A DNA stretch of 64,000 bases. It comes from Viridibacterium curvum (GTDB taxonomy: Bacteria; Pseudomonadota; Gammaproteobacteria; Burkholderiales; Rhodocyclaceae). Location: the NCBI RefSeq assembly GCF_039544165.1, contig NZ_BAABLD010000017.1:558001-622000 (forward strand). The letters are read 5' to 3'. The position numbers were made by a program, and so were the translations under genes. Positions 42,236-52,080 of this stretch are shown here, in pieces (within the stretch, counting starts at the first letter, position 1; each line of letters starts with the position of its first letter). The notes under the pieces were generated by a model, which saw only the letters and a program-made list of their open reading frames with translations, ran no database searches and had not been told where the DNA came from.

Positions 42236-43264
42236 CTAGGCTGCAACATATCGTGCCCTAGCCTTTGAAGTTCTCGCAGCAATACGGTCTGCGTGCGCGC
42301 ACTGCGGGCACCAGCAGCCTTTATTGCGAATGCTTGCAAGAGGCGCTTGCCACATGTGGCCCTTGTGGCAAAGCCAGGTGAGCCTTGTATGATTGTTGAT
42401 GTAGTGCTCTGACAAGCATTGTCCACCGCGCTCGCGCGCCGCCTCGTGCGCGCGCTGGATGCCAAGGCGCAAGTTCTCATGGGCGCATTCGATGCACCAA
42501 CGACCTTCGCGCAATACTGGATCTGCCTGGCTAGTCCATTCATGGCCATGCTGACAACGAAAGCGATAGCGGTGATTCACGCCTTCATAGGTGTTTGAGA
42601 GGCACACTCCGCCATGCGCTGCTGCGGCTATCTGCAGCGCGTCGAGGCCATCCGTCAGTCGCCTTGCCTCGTCCGCACATTTTCGGCACCAATCGCCCGC
42701 ATGAAGGCGCTTTGCAGTGGCTTGCCACACATGTCCCTGAGCACAGCGAAACTGGTATCGGCTCGTTAGACCTAAGTAATGATCGCTGAGGCACACGCCG
42801 CCACGGGAGGCGGCAGTGCGCCGCATCTTCTCCAATCCATCCGTATCGCGTAGCGAGATCCGAGTTGCCGCATTGGCGCATCTTGGGCACCAGCTACCGC
42901 GTAAAACGCTGGCGCCTTGAGCTTTCCAAGTGTGTCCGACCGCGCACTTGAACTCATACCGAGCTCGGAGTGCAGTGAATGTATCAGTGAGTAACTTTCC
43001 ACCCTTGTCGGTGACCACTTGATGCAATCGATTTGATGCCTCAGTTCGTACTTTCTCTCTGGTCAGTTGTCTGCATTGAGGGCAAGCTACGCGAGCGTTC
43101 TCGAATCTCAATGCGTTGAGCGTAAATTCATGGCCCTCAGAGCACATGAATTGGTACGGATGCGACCAACCAAGCCAAACGCTGTCGAGACAGGTTACGC
43201 GGCTTCGTTCAGCCGCAGCACGTATGGTTTCTGTGTGATCGAGAACGGGATGGGTGGTCTTCAT
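42236..43264 (-). CDS. five-repeat zinc-ribbon protein
   Basis: The 342-aa product consists almost entirely of five repeats of about 60 residues, each built around C-x-x-G-H-x-[WF] and, after about 14 residues, W-C-x-x-C-A: CSEGHEF/CPQC, CAVGHTW/WCPRC, CAQGHVW/WCRKC, CQHGHEW/WCIEC and CHKGHMW/WCPQC. Linkers between them carry GG-x-CLS-x-x-Y. This is the pattern of the probable zinc-ribbon repeats (DUF4379-like) found in bacterial, phage and giant-virus proteins. Each unit should bind one zinc; DNA or RNA binding is likely but not shown. The first repeat is the most degenerate. It converges on the recombinase trio with a 200-bp gap. No strong ribosome binding site precedes the ATG at 43264. 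Confidence 0.72.
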   Translation of the reverse strand: MKTTHPVLDHTETIRAAAERSRVTCLDSVWLGWSHPYQFMCSEGHEFTLNALRFENARVACPQCRQLTREKVRTEASNRLHQVVTDKGGKLLTDTFTALRARYEFKCAVGHTWKAQGASVLRGSWCPRCANAATRISLRDTDGLEKMRRTAASRGGVCLSDHYLGLTSRYQFRCAQGHVWQATAKRLHAGDWCRKCADEARRLTDGLDALQIAAAAHGGVCLSNTYEGVNHRYRFRCQHGHEWTSQADPVLREGRWCIECAHENLRLGIQRAHEAARERGGQCLSEHYINNHTRLTWLCHKGHMWQAPLASIRNKGCWCPQCAHADRIAARTSKARARYVAA

Positions 43265-43465
43265 AGCATCGCGGCCGTGGAGCGAGACAGATTCGTGGTT
43301 TTCCAGGCACTGTCAGCGCAGCTAAAGCTGTCCAAGACTGAAGAAGACCAGCAGCAATGCGCCACCGCCAAGAACTAGGCCAGCCGGGCGGTCTGATAGA
43401 TATGCGTATACCTCGGTCCCGTCGTTGAAGTCAGCAACCCCGGCAGAGACAGCAGCAGATATGCA

Positions 43466-44638
43466 TCAGCGATGCTTCCCGCTTTTACGCATCTTGCCGA
43501 TACGAGATGGGAGTTTCTTTTCGGTTGGCACATCGGGAACTGCAATGCCGTTTGCTTCGTCTGATATGCGCTTGATGTCCATAGGCTCTCCAGCCTCGGC
43601 CATCAGCTCGGGAGGCAGCGTTACGTCGGCGCCCCACTTGTGCCCTAGCCAGTTGAAGACAATGGCGAGCGTGAAGGGCCATGAGACCAGTGCGGTGACG
43701 AAAGGCAGAAAGTCGATTGAATATAGATCGGGCGCTTGAGCGACTCGGTTGGCGGCCCAAATTGCTGCCCCGACCACGAGCGGCCAGCCTACCCACACGG
43801 TATTGGCGGCTTGCCACAGGTTGCGTGGATGCGCCGGTGCTGGTTTGTCGCCGGGGCACATTACCGGGCCGCCCTCTTCCATGTAGCAGCGGATGAACTC
43901 CCAGATATCCATCGCAATTTCGCGGCCGAGCATGAATGGAGATGCAATGGTGAAGCTGCCGATCACCTTATCACTGTCGGGAGTCTCCTTGACGTAGAAC
44001 TGCAGGACATGGAAGGTTTTGACCACATTGCCCAAGAGCGTAGTGCGCTCGAAATACTCCGCTTCGAGACAATCCCACTCGTATTCGATCAGCATCATGG
44101 GCCAGGGCTGGAAGGCGGTAAGCCAATAGCGGAATGCATTGCGCAGACTGCTTAAATCACGCGCAGGCATATTCTGTATGAACTTATAGACCTTACGCGT
44201 TTTGCGGTTGAAGACTAATGGCACTTCTTTGGGGCCGAAGAGATCGATGCGGAGAATTCGAACAACAACGGAAAGGGCCGCAGCTTCTATTGCAAGAATG
44301 AACGCAAGGAAAACGAAATCCACAACTAGCCACCCATAGTCTCCTTGCTGGATGAGTTCTTGGAAGCCGTTTGCAGTAGTGAGAATTGGCCATAACAACA
44401 ACGCCATCCCGCCGATGAAGATCAGCAGAAATGCACTAGGGACGCCTCTGTACCGGGTAGTGGCGCTATCGAGGAAAACGGCATTGTCGGCCGCGCGTCT
44501 CACGAGTGCGTAGCTACTTGGACTCTGCGACGCAGCTGCGCTCTTGGGTAAGTGCTGCGCCTCTGTTGATCGCTCTGCCACTGAGAGCATCTCTTTCGCT
44601 CGCACTTCCGTCGCTCGTCGAAACACATAAGCGGTCAC
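43466..44638 (-). CDS. DUF6708-like membrane protein of the T6SS cassette (candidate immunity)
   Basis: A 390-aa inner-membrane protein with four hydrophobic segments in two pairs (about 69-88 and 103-127; about 285-302 and 308-332) and a soluble middle domain with FNRKTRKVYKFIQ and a tryptophan-rich region around 170-190. This layout is that of DUF6708 proteins, which regularly accompany type VI effectors. The ATG overlaps the stop codon of the effector gene by 4 bp, so synthesis of the two is coupled. A membrane protein tied to a pore-forming toxin is a natural immunity candidate, as TsiV2 is for VasX. This role is inferred. Confidence 0.68.
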   Translation of the reverse strand: MTAYVFRRATEVRAKEMLSVAERSTEAQHLPKSAAASQSPSSYALVRRAADNAVFLDSATTRYRGVPSAFLLIFIGGMALLLWPILTTANGFQELIQQGDYGWLVVDFVFLAFILAIEAAALSVVVRILRIDLFGPKEVPLVFNRKTRKVYKFIQNMPARDLSSLRNAFRYWLTAFQPWPMMLIEYEWDCLEAEYFERTTLLGNVVKTFHVLQFYVKETPDSDKVIGSFTIASPFMLGREIAMDIWEFIRCYMEEGGPVMCPGDKPAPAHPRNLWQAANTVWVGWPLVVGAAIWAANRVAQAPDLYSIDFLPFVTALVSWPFTLAIVFNWLGHKWGADVTLPPELMAEAGEPMDIKRISDEANGIAVPDVPTEKKLPSRIGKMRKSGKHR

Positions 44639-47600
44639 GAAGCAGCTCCCTGGTCATTAGCCTCTTCCAAAGCCAGTGAGAAAGCTTTTGCTTCACTGTC
44701 CCAGAGTGCAGGGTCTTCGATGGCTTTCTCGGGCAGCATGCGTGCCCATCCAGCATAGCGACGCCCGTCTGTAGGGCGTGATTGAGCGCGCCACTTCGGG
44801 TAGTTTCCGAAGTAGCAGTTCTCGACCCATGCTTCCAGTTTGGTACGGTCGTAGTAGGCGACCAATCCTTCGATCGCGAACGCCGCAACCGTTACGACTA
44901 GGCCGACACCCGTCAGACTCAGTCCGCCACGAATAGCCAGTCCATATCCAAACCGCGTGGCAATGGCACGCCCCGCAGCGTCGCGGGTAGCGACGCGCAA
45001 ACCGACTTCCAGCAGCTTGCGTTCAAGGAACCAGTGCGTTGCGACCTCTACACCTGCCGCACCCAGCGCAAAGCCAGCGGAGACGTACAGCACTCCGACA
45101 AGGTTATATGCGCGTTCTAGTCCATTCGACTTTCCTTGCGCCTTCTTGAAGTTCTGCGCCGCATTCATGAAGGCACCGCCCGCTCCGGCAAACGCTGCAA
45201 GCGCAGTGAGCGCAGACGCCGTACCCGCCAGTCGAAGTTCGGCGGCTCCGACACCCACCATTTCCAGCGTTCCGCCTGCGATGCCGCACCAGTTGTCGTA
45301 GTTCCCCAGGCGTGTAATCAAGATTGCATCTTCGATGGCTTCGCGCTGGCCTTGGGTAAGGTCTTTGCGCTCGGCAAGTCGGCGATTGAGCTCCTCCAGC
45401 TTTTCTTCGTTCTTGACGTGGAGCCGCCATTGCAGCCAGGCGCCAAAGAGTGAAAGCTGTCCGTTGAACTGAGTTGCTCCTCGCAACGCTGCAGCAGGTA
45501 CATTTACGGCTCCGGCCACCACACTCGTGGCAGCACGAACGGCTGCTGGCGTGCTTTCACCCAGCAGCGCTGTCAGTCCAGCTTTCAAACCGTCGTATCG
45601 ATGTGCCTTGCGGTAGACCTCGCCGAGTTGTTGCAGGGACAGGGCGGCGACGGGCACGCCAGCGGTGTGACTGAGCACGCTGACACGCACTCGGTCGGCC
45701 TCGCCTGCCAGTCCTTTGATGTTCTTCGCGTCGTCCAGCGCCACATCGGTGGTGAGGAAATCGAGCGAAACAGTCTGTTTCCCGTCGAGTGCCTGCAAAC
45801 CTTCCAGCTCTTTGAGCATCTTGCGCGTGGTGCGATTGAAGTCAGCTTTCTGCTTGCGGAAGTCGACGAGGATCTCCAGCGCTTGCGGCAGGGTCACATC
45901 AACGCGCACGTAGAGCGGGCGCGCAGGGGGTTTCTTGTTGAGGAGTGCTTCCAGGACAATGCTCTGGTTAAGGCACCAGGTCTGCACTTTGGCGGCGAGC
46001 TTTAACTCGATACCGGCAACACCTTTGCTCATGACTTCGGCGAACTTTCTCGTCGTCTTTTCGATCTTGGCACCGACTTGCGCAGCCTTGGCGACTTCGT
46101 CGGGGAAATCACGCGAGATGCTTTGAGCGGCAATGTGTGAAGCGGCACCGCCGAGGAATCCCATCATGCCGAAGCTCAAGCCGATGCCGCTCTTGTTTAG
46201 CCATCCAAACTTGGCGGTGAGGATCTTGCTGGCATCTTCATCCGCTAGGAGTGCCTTGAGCGTGTCGTAGCTCTTGTCCAGCTTGTTATCAGGGTTTGTG
46301 AACCAGTCGTACTGCTGCGACAGAAAGCTATCGAGGGTGGAGAACAAGCCTTGCTGATTGCCAACGACTGCGCGCCAAGCCCAGCCTTCGGGACTGTCGA
46401 CCTTGGCTTCGAGCAGGGTGCGGATTGTTGCTTCCATCCCCGGCGTAATACCGCCCCATCCGATCAAGGCTCGCGTCGCTTCTTCCAGATAAATCAGTCC
46501 TGGCTTGCAAAACTGCTGGGGGCGGTTGGGGTCTGCAGGGTCAAAGTGCTTGTCGAAGTAAGCCTTAATGGGCGGATGATTAATCAGCAAGGCATGGTCG
46601 CTGCCGTGCTGGGTGATCTTGTCGTTGTAGGCGTTCAGCTCCGTCTGGAACTGTTCCTTGAATTTCTTGACGGCTTCGCGGTCATGCAGGCGATTGATCT
46701 TGCGCGTGGCAATTTCGGTGCGCGCCGCGGCCGTATCGGCCGCTGGTGCAATCACGATGCCGTCCATGGGCTGGGCATTGAGTTGCAGCCAGCGGGCCGA
46801 TTGCGGGATGTCTTTATAAAGATTTTTGCTGTCGTAAAAAATCTGCGAGCCCATGACGCCGATGTAGCGCCATTCGCTGATCTCTTCCGGCTTGGGCATG
46901 AACTTCCGTTCGGTCTCGGAGACCAGCGGCTTGCCCTGCGCGTCGTATACATCGGTGACCAGCAAGGGGCGAGTCGTCTTCTGGATCTCTTGAACTTGAG
47001 ATTGGTAGACGCTGTCACGAATGAAGTCTATGGACCGCGCGGCCCCGAGCGGATGGCGCTGGGTCCAGGCGTATTCCTTTGCTTGAAAGTGTCTGGATGC
47101 GCCGATATGTGCGAGCGAAGCAGCCGTACCAACGGGGTCACGAAGCACGATCACTGCTGAGCGTCCCTTGGTCTGCGAGTGTTTGCTGTCGAGTACGTTG
47201 AAACGAGCTTCGATCTTTGCTCCTTGACCGCGCCGAGAGACAAATGGAAACGCAGGGGTGATACCCCCTTGGTCAAAAGAACCGAGCGCAAACTCAGCGA
47301 TGTTCTTCTCGATCCAGTCCGCTTTTGCACTGATGTAAGTGGCCGACGAAGCGCCTCCTAGCAACGCTGGCACGTCGACGCATTGCATTACCTCCTGTTT
47401 CTTCTTGTTCTTCCCACGCAGCTCAGGTGTCCAGAGGTTGGCACTAAACGCGACCCACAGTTTGCCTGAGCTATGTGCGTCGGGCAGCCGGTAGGCCATG
47501 GCGGTAAAGATATGCGAGCCCCCGTCTTGGGAACACGAGAACTGAGCTGCCGTAGAGAAATCTGGATGATCTTCTGGATACAACGCCCCGCCCGGCGCGA

Positions 47601-47898
47601 CACGAAAAATCTCCCAGTTCCCAGCCTCTGGATCTTTCGCGGAGACTTTCTTTGCGAGTCGCACTGGAGCCTTCTCGTGATAGACGTGCAAGTAGCCGGG
47701 ACGCAAAGTGCGCAACACATACCGGGCGTACTGCAGGTCGGGCAGTCCCAGCGCTTTGGCGCTGGTCGTGTGGCTGCTCAACGCGCTCGCTCCTATTGGA
47801 GCGAGGGCTGTGTCCGTTGCGATGGCGGAGTGCCAAGTGAACAACAGAGCGAGACCGCTGCTCTCGCAAACCTTGCATGTCGTGGGTGCGTTGCTCAT
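44635..47898 (-). CDS. T6SS effector, VasX / BTH_I2691-like pore-forming family
   Basis: A 1087-aa protein likely delivered by the type VI machine into neighbouring cells. The N-terminus (CKVCESSGLALLFT, then LPDLQYARYVLRTLRPGYLHVYHE) is the characteristic VasX-N/BTH_I2691 start that binds the DUF4123 adaptor. The middle is long and helical. Hydrophobic segments lie near 578, 898, 940 and 1000, followed by EGLVAYYDRTKLEAWVENCYFG, a typical end for this family. Pore formation in the target's inner membrane is the known activity of VasX and is inferred here. It follows the adaptor gene by 22 bp and overlaps the DUF6708 gene by 4 bp. Confidence 0.83.
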   Translation of the reverse strand: MSNAPTTCKVCESSGLALLFTWHSAIATDTALAPIGASALSSHTTSAKALGLPDLQYARYVLRTLRPGYLHVYHEKAPVRLAKKVSAKDPEAGNWEIFRVAPGGALYPEDHPDFSTAAQFSCSQDGGSHIFTAMAYRLPDAHSSGKLWVAFSANLWTPELRGKNKKKQEVMQCVDVPALLGGASSATYISAKADWIEKNIAEFALGSFDQGGITPAFPFVSRRGQGAKIEARFNVLDSKHSQTKGRSAVIVLRDPVGTAASLAHIGASRHFQAKEYAWTQRHPLGAARSIDFIRDSVYQSQVQEIQKTTRPLLVTDVYDAQGKPLVSETERKFMPKPEEISEWRYIGVMGSQIFYDSKNLYKDIPQSARWLQLNAQPMDGIVIAPAADTAAARTEIATRKINRLHDREAVKKFKEQFQTELNAYNDKITQHGSDHALLINHPPIKAYFDKHFDPADPNRPQQFCKPGLIYLEEATRALIGWGGITPGMEATIRTLLEAKVDSPEGWAWRAVVGNQQGLFSTLDSFLSQQYDWFTNPDNKLDKSYDTLKALLADEDASKILTAKFGWLNKSGIGLSFGMMGFLGGAASHIAAQSISRDFPDEVAKAAQVGAKIEKTTRKFAEVMSKGVAGIELKLAAKVQTWCLNQSIVLEALLNKKPPARPLYVRVDVTLPQALEILVDFRKQKADFNRTTRKMLKELEGLQALDGKQTVSLDFLTTDVALDDAKNIKGLAGEADRVRVSVLSHTAGVPVAALSLQQLGEVYRKAHRYDGLKAGLTALLGESTPAAVRAATSVVAGAVNVPAAALRGATQFNGQLSLFGAWLQWRLHVKNEEKLEELNRRLAERKDLTQGQREAIEDAILITRLGNYDNWCGIAGGTLEMVGVGAAELRLAGTASALTALAAFAGAGGAFMNAAQNFKKAQGKSNGLERAYNLVGVLYVSAGFALGAAGVEVATHWFLERKLLEVGLRVATRDAAGRAIATRFGYGLAIRGGLSLTGVGLVVTVAAFAIEGLVAYYDRTKLEAWVENCYFGNYPKWRAQSRPTDGRRYAGWARMLPEKAIEDPALWDSEAKAFSLALEEANDQGAAS

Positions 47899-47920
47899 GG
47901 TGTTTGATCCATGTAGTGAC

Positions 47921-48883
47921 TCAGTCTGCTACGGCAGACAGGGTGTCAAGAATTTCGGAAAGGGGGCGTAGTTCGTTCCTGCGCTGTTCCAGTGCTTCGC
48001 GCAGTGGTGGCTGTACTGCGCAGTTTGAGTTTGCCATCCATCGCCACGCGAACTCCGCGAGGTCTTCCGGTGAAGAGAGACTATGTGTACGGGCGGTTTC
48101 GATGCCAGCCCATACAGCACGGTGCGCAGAGTCATCGACTACTTTGCCTGCCCGTTGCCATAGAAGGAGAGCGCGAGAGGCAGCTTCAGACGATGCAATG
48201 CGCAGATGCTCTGCTGGAGTTGGGCGCAGCCGGGCTGTGGAAAGCGCGCTGGCGCTGAGACTCTCAACGCGGCGGAGACTCTCATTCTCATCAAATTGGG
48301 TTTCGTCCAGAATGCCTGAGGCTGAAATCCATACTCCACGACGCGAAAGCACATGCCAGCGCGCGATAGGCCCAAGCCAAGCTGCAATTGATTCGGGTTG
48401 AAGCAGGTGACACAGCAACTCCATCACGCGCCGGTCAGCGATGCGCAGATAGCGTGGTGCTGCCCCACCAAAGCGGTAGGCCCACATAGTTTGCAGACGA
48501 CCCATCAGGAGCGCGGGCGGAAGAGACGTTTGCACAAAAGAACCGAGGCGGTATTCGGTGCTTGCTACGTTATCGGCTGACGTCATTTGCTCTTCTTGCG
48601 CGTATTCGCACAGCTGCTTGATCAGCGGGTCGCGTGCGCCGTTCAGCTCCACGAGATATGGAAGCCGGTGAGGGCTCACCAGAGGTTTGGGGGAGTCTGC
48701 GACCCAAATCTGGCGCTCCCAGACTGCTGCGCGCGCATCAGCCAGAGCGTCAAAAGTCTGGGCTGTGTCCGTTATACAGTCCCACGCCGGAGGCTCTCCA
48801 AAGAATGGGTCAATCAGCGCATAGGTAGGCAGTTGCTCAAGCTGCAACGCACCTGAAAAACTCAAAGCACGGTTGGTATTCAT
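47921..48883 (-). CDS. DUF4123-domain T6SS effector adaptor/chaperone
   Basis: DUF4123 proteins (TEC/Tap) load a cognate effector onto the VgrG spike. The ATG at 48883 stands 8 bases after the VgrG stop; a longer frame (to 48943) would lie inside vgrG and is rejected. The 320-aa product has the DUF4123 order: YALIDPFF near the N-terminus, FDALADARAAVW, PYLVEL with a following helix, LGSFVQTSLPPALLMGRLQTMWAYRFGG and YLRIADRRVMELLCHLL. It is soluble, without a signal. Its position between vgrG and the effector is the standard order and predicts that the 1087-aa protein is the cargo. Confidence 0.85.
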   Translation of the reverse strand: MNTNRALSFSGALQLEQLPTYALIDPFFGEPPAWDCITDTAQTFDALADARAAVWERQIWVADSPKPLVSPHRLPYLVELNGARDPLIKQLCEYAQEEQMTSADNVASTEYRLGSFVQTSLPPALLMGRLQTMWAYRFGGAAPRYLRIADRRVMELLCHLLQPESIAAWLGPIARWHVLSRRGVWISASGILDETQFDENESLRRVESLSASALSTARLRPTPAEHLRIASSEAASRALLLWQRAGKVVDDSAHRAVWAGIETARTHSLSSPEDLAEFAWRWMANSNCAVQPPLREALEQRRNELRPLSEILDTLSAVAD

Positions 48884-48891
48884 CGGTACGC

Positions 48892-51813
48892 TCAAAGCAA
48901 TGCGGAACCTGCTGCGGCACCGGCCGACTGTTGTTGCGAACAAGGCGGGACGTCCTTGGCTGATGGCAACTTCACGCTCTCCGCTGTAGCACTCTTCGCA
49001 CTCGTCAGATTCCGCTGACTCGCCAGCAAGGACACCTTGCCCGGCGCCGTGAGCGTGATGTTCCCGCCCGAGATCTGGATCGCCGCGCCTGCTGCCACGA
49101 TCTGCAGATCGTTCTTGCCCTGCAGCAGCACATCCTTGGTGGTGGAGGTGATGGTCATCTTCTTGTCGGCGTTGAAGTCGGCCTTGTCGCTTTGCGCTTG
49201 CACGCTCAGCTTGCCTTTGGCGGCGTGGAGCATGAGGCCTTTGTCTTGCACGGGGCGGCTGCCGTCGGAGGCTTTGCCATAGGTGTAGAGCGCGATGCCG
49301 TCTTTCACTGCCCAGGCGCTCTTGCCTTGGGCGGCGAGGTGGATGTCTTGCGCGGCGAGCGTCAGCGTGTCGCCCGCATTGAGGATGGCGTCTTTGGGCG
49401 TGAGCGTGCCGATGCCGGCGGGGGACTCGGCGACGATCATGGGTTCGCTCCAGGCGGGCACGGTGCCAGCCCCACCGCCGAGCTGTTCGCTGGCGGTGCT
49501 GCCGGTTTCGGTGGTGCCGAGGATTTCCTGACTCTTGGCCAGCGCTTCGGCTGCGGCGAGCTTGTCGGGTGCCGGGTCTCCCTGCAGATCTGCCTTCTGC
49601 TTCTGCGCCGATTCGGCCAGCGTCTTGACGAGGCTATGCGCGGCGTCGAGCTGGTTGCTGGCGAGGCGCGCGTCCATCTGCGTGCCGCTGGCGTTGTTGC
49701 GTGCATCGGTGCTGAGCAGCAGCCCGCTGCCGGCTCTCAATGCGCCGGACTGCAGCGTGGCCAGTTCGGCGCCGTGGGCGCGGTAGGCGAGGCGCTGGTT
49801 GTCGGTCTGGTGGCGGATCGCGCCGAGGTTCAGCGTGCTGGCGAACTGCGTGGTCGCCAGTTGGGTGCGCGGCTCGTTGGGCGTGAGGTCGAAGACCAGC
49901 TGGTTGTAGCCACCGCTGCCACTCTGGCTGGCGGACATGGCTTGCGTCTTGATGCCAGCCAGTGTGTCGGGGTGGGCGTGCTTGGGGCCGCTGCTGGCTT
50001 GTGCGCTGCTGCCTTCGCTGGTTTCACCCGCGAACCATGCGGGGGCGTTGCCTGTGGCGACGCCGGCGCCGCTGGCGACCTGGTTGTTCTGTGCATTGGC
50101 GGCGCCCTGGCCGTTGTACAGCGCACCGACGACCACCGGGCGGTCGATGTCGCCCTCGATGAATTCCACCAGCACTTCTTGCCCCACGCGCGGGATGAAG
50201 TGGCCGCCCCAGTTGGCGCCGGCCCACGCGGTCATGACGCGCACCCAGCTCCAGGCACCGTTGTCTCCGGGAGCGTTCTCTTCGCCGGAGGGGTGGGCAA
50301 GACGACTATGGCTATTGGCAGCGCCGCGCTGCCAGTGGAATTGCACCTTGATGCGTCCATCCCGGTCGGTATGCACGGGTTCGCCAGGCGTGCCGACCAC
50401 GATGGCCGTTTGTGCCTTAACGAGGGGGGCTGCGAAGCGCTGGCGCCCTTGGTCATCCTTGAGCCGCGCTCGGTAGGGATGCGGAGCAGGCAGGACGATG
50501 AATCGGTTGATGTAGAGGGGCGTGTCGTCCTCTGCCTTGTCGCCCTGCCCACCTTGCACACCTTTGGCGGAGTCCTTGGCGCCCAGGAAGCGTTGTGCGA
50601 GCCCTGTCAGCGCCCCGACGTTACCCAGCTGCTGGGTGAGGCTGGCACCGATGTTGTTCCGCGCATGGTGCTCGACACGCAGGATGGTGAAGCCGTTGGA
50701 TGCGTCGTCCGCCTGGGAGCCGGAGAGTTGTCCGAAGCTGGGGCTGAAGTCGAAGTGATCCATCAGGCTGAAGCGGTGGCCCGGCGTCATGGTGCGTTCG
50801 GTCCCTTCGCCATGGATCAGGCGTGCGGCGGCAAGGTCTCCTTCAAGACGACGGCTGATCCGTCGCTCACCGGTTTCGGTGTCAGGCCAGGCGTAGAGGC
50901 CGGGGACTTCCCAGTGGCTGAGGCCGGTATCCGTCTCGGCGTCATCCTTGGCGCCGCTGCCGGATGCGGAGACCGGGCGGGTGTTGAGGGTGCGGTAGTC
51001 CCAGCTGGCGGACTCCAGTGTCTGGGTGGTCCAGCTCGCTCTGGGCGTGAAGATCTGGATGGCGTCTTCGCTCTGGGTCGCCGCTGCGCGAGCGAAACGG
51101 ATGTTGGCCTGGGCGTTGGGCTTGAAGGCATCGACGTGATCGGCAAACACGACCGTGTGTTGGCCGAGGGTGGCGCTGCTGGCGTCGCCACTGTGTTCGA
51201 TGTAGTAGCTGATGCCCTCCTGCGCGAGCAGGCGGTCGATGAACTGCAGATCGGTCTCGTTGTACTGGGTGCAGGTGCTGTGCTTGCGGTACACCGAGGC
51301 GTCGGCCAACTCCCAGCGCCATGCTGGCGTGAGGGCGCCCTGCCCCTGGTAGTCGGCGAAGATGCTCTCGACGATCTCGACGATGGTCTTGTCGTAGAAG
51401 ACGAAGCTGTCACGACGATGTGCAAGGAAGGCGAGCCAGGGTTCGAGGGTCAGCTGGTAGTAGCTGAAGCCGCCATCGCTCTGCAGTCGTTCGAAGGCGG
51501 TGATGTGGCCGTGGAACGGGCGCAGCGCGAAGCGTGATTGCGCCGTGAGCAGTTCGATGAGGACAGGCTTGCCCAGGAAGTCGGTCGCCTGGAGATGGGC
51601 GCTTTCTGAGACGGTGACGAGCCGCAGGCGGAATCCTGTGACGTTGCCTGGAGCGTTTCTGTCATCCGTAACGGCTCCGGGCCCCATGGATTCGATGCCA
51701 TCTAGGCGTTCGATCAGGAGGGGGGTGAGCTTTTGCGGGGTGTGCAGGCGCAGGAGGCGCGAGGCGTCGGTGTGGCCGGCGCGGAGCGCATTGAAGATGT
51801 CCCGGATATCCAT
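48892..51813 (-). CDS. vgrG: type VI secretion spike protein VgrG with C-terminal DUF2345
   Basis: The trimeric tip of the T6SS tube. The 973-aa product has the gp27-like part (about 1-390, with YNETDLQFIDRLLAQEGISYYIEH), a gp5-like OB-fold (about 475-580: YRARLKDDQGRQRF, VHTDRDGRIKVQFHWQRG, WVRVMTAWAGANWGGHFIPRVGQEVLVEFIEGD), a long linker, a DUF2345 beta-prism extension (about 800-930, ending LTAPGKVSLLASQ) and a short disordered tail. No catalytic toxin domain is fused, so killing depends on the adaptor-loaded effector downstream. No T6SS structural genes lie in the window; this is an orphan vgrG island relying on a machine encoded elsewhere. No strong ribosome binding site precedes the ATG. 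Confidence 0.93.
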   Translation of the reverse strand: MDIRDIFNALRAGHTDASRLLRLHTPQKLTPLLIERLDGIESMGPGAVTDDRNAPGNVTGFRLRLVTVSESAHLQATDFLGKPVLIELLTAQSRFALRPFHGHITAFERLQSDGGFSYYQLTLEPWLAFLAHRRDSFVFYDKTIVEIVESIFADYQGQGALTPAWRWELADASVYRKHSTCTQYNETDLQFIDRLLAQEGISYYIEHSGDASSATLGQHTVVFADHVDAFKPNAQANIRFARAAATQSEDAIQIFTPRASWTTQTLESASWDYRTLNTRPVSASGSGAKDDAETDTGLSHWEVPGLYAWPDTETGERRISRRLEGDLAAARLIHGEGTERTMTPGHRFSLMDHFDFSPSFGQLSGSQADDASNGFTILRVEHHARNNIGASLTQQLGNVGALTGLAQRFLGAKDSAKGVQGGQGDKAEDDTPLYINRFIVLPAPHPYRARLKDDQGRQRFAAPLVKAQTAIVVGTPGEPVHTDRDGRIKVQFHWQRGAANSHSRLAHPSGEENAPGDNGAWSWVRVMTAWAGANWGGHFIPRVGQEVLVEFIEGDIDRPVVVGALYNGQGAANAQNNQVASGAGVATGNAPAWFAGETSEGSSAQASSGPKHAHPDTLAGIKTQAMSASQSGSGGYNQLVFDLTPNEPRTQLATTQFASTLNLGAIRHQTDNQRLAYRAHGAELATLQSGALRAGSGLLLSTDARNNASGTQMDARLASNQLDAAHSLVKTLAESAQKQKADLQGDPAPDKLAAAEALAKSQEILGTTETGSTASEQLGGGAGTVPAWSEPMIVAESPAGIGTLTPKDAILNAGDTLTLAAQDIHLAAQGKSAWAVKDGIALYTYGKASDGSRPVQDKGLMLHAAKGKLSVQAQSDKADFNADKKMTITSTTKDVLLQGKNDLQIVAAGAAIQISGGNITLTAPGKVSLLASQRNLTSAKSATAESVKLPSAKDVPPCSQQQSAGAAAGSALL

Positions 51814-52080
51814 GTGCGAGTCGACCGTGAGGCTGCGCGAGCGGTGTTCGCAGGCGCTTGCGGTGGCTAGATTTTCAGCACGGAGTGCTGGCGAGCATGG
51901 ATTCTAAAAGGCGGCTATGGGTGAACTCCCGGAGTTTCGGACGGGTGGCTTCCGAAACCCAAAAAGCATTAAATTCACCAAAGCGGTTGCTTGATGCGGG
52001 TGAAATTGGGGCTGACGCCACAGCGGCTCGTAGAGGGCGGTCCGGTGATCCAGAGACCAAGTCTCTGAATGTCACGCGCC

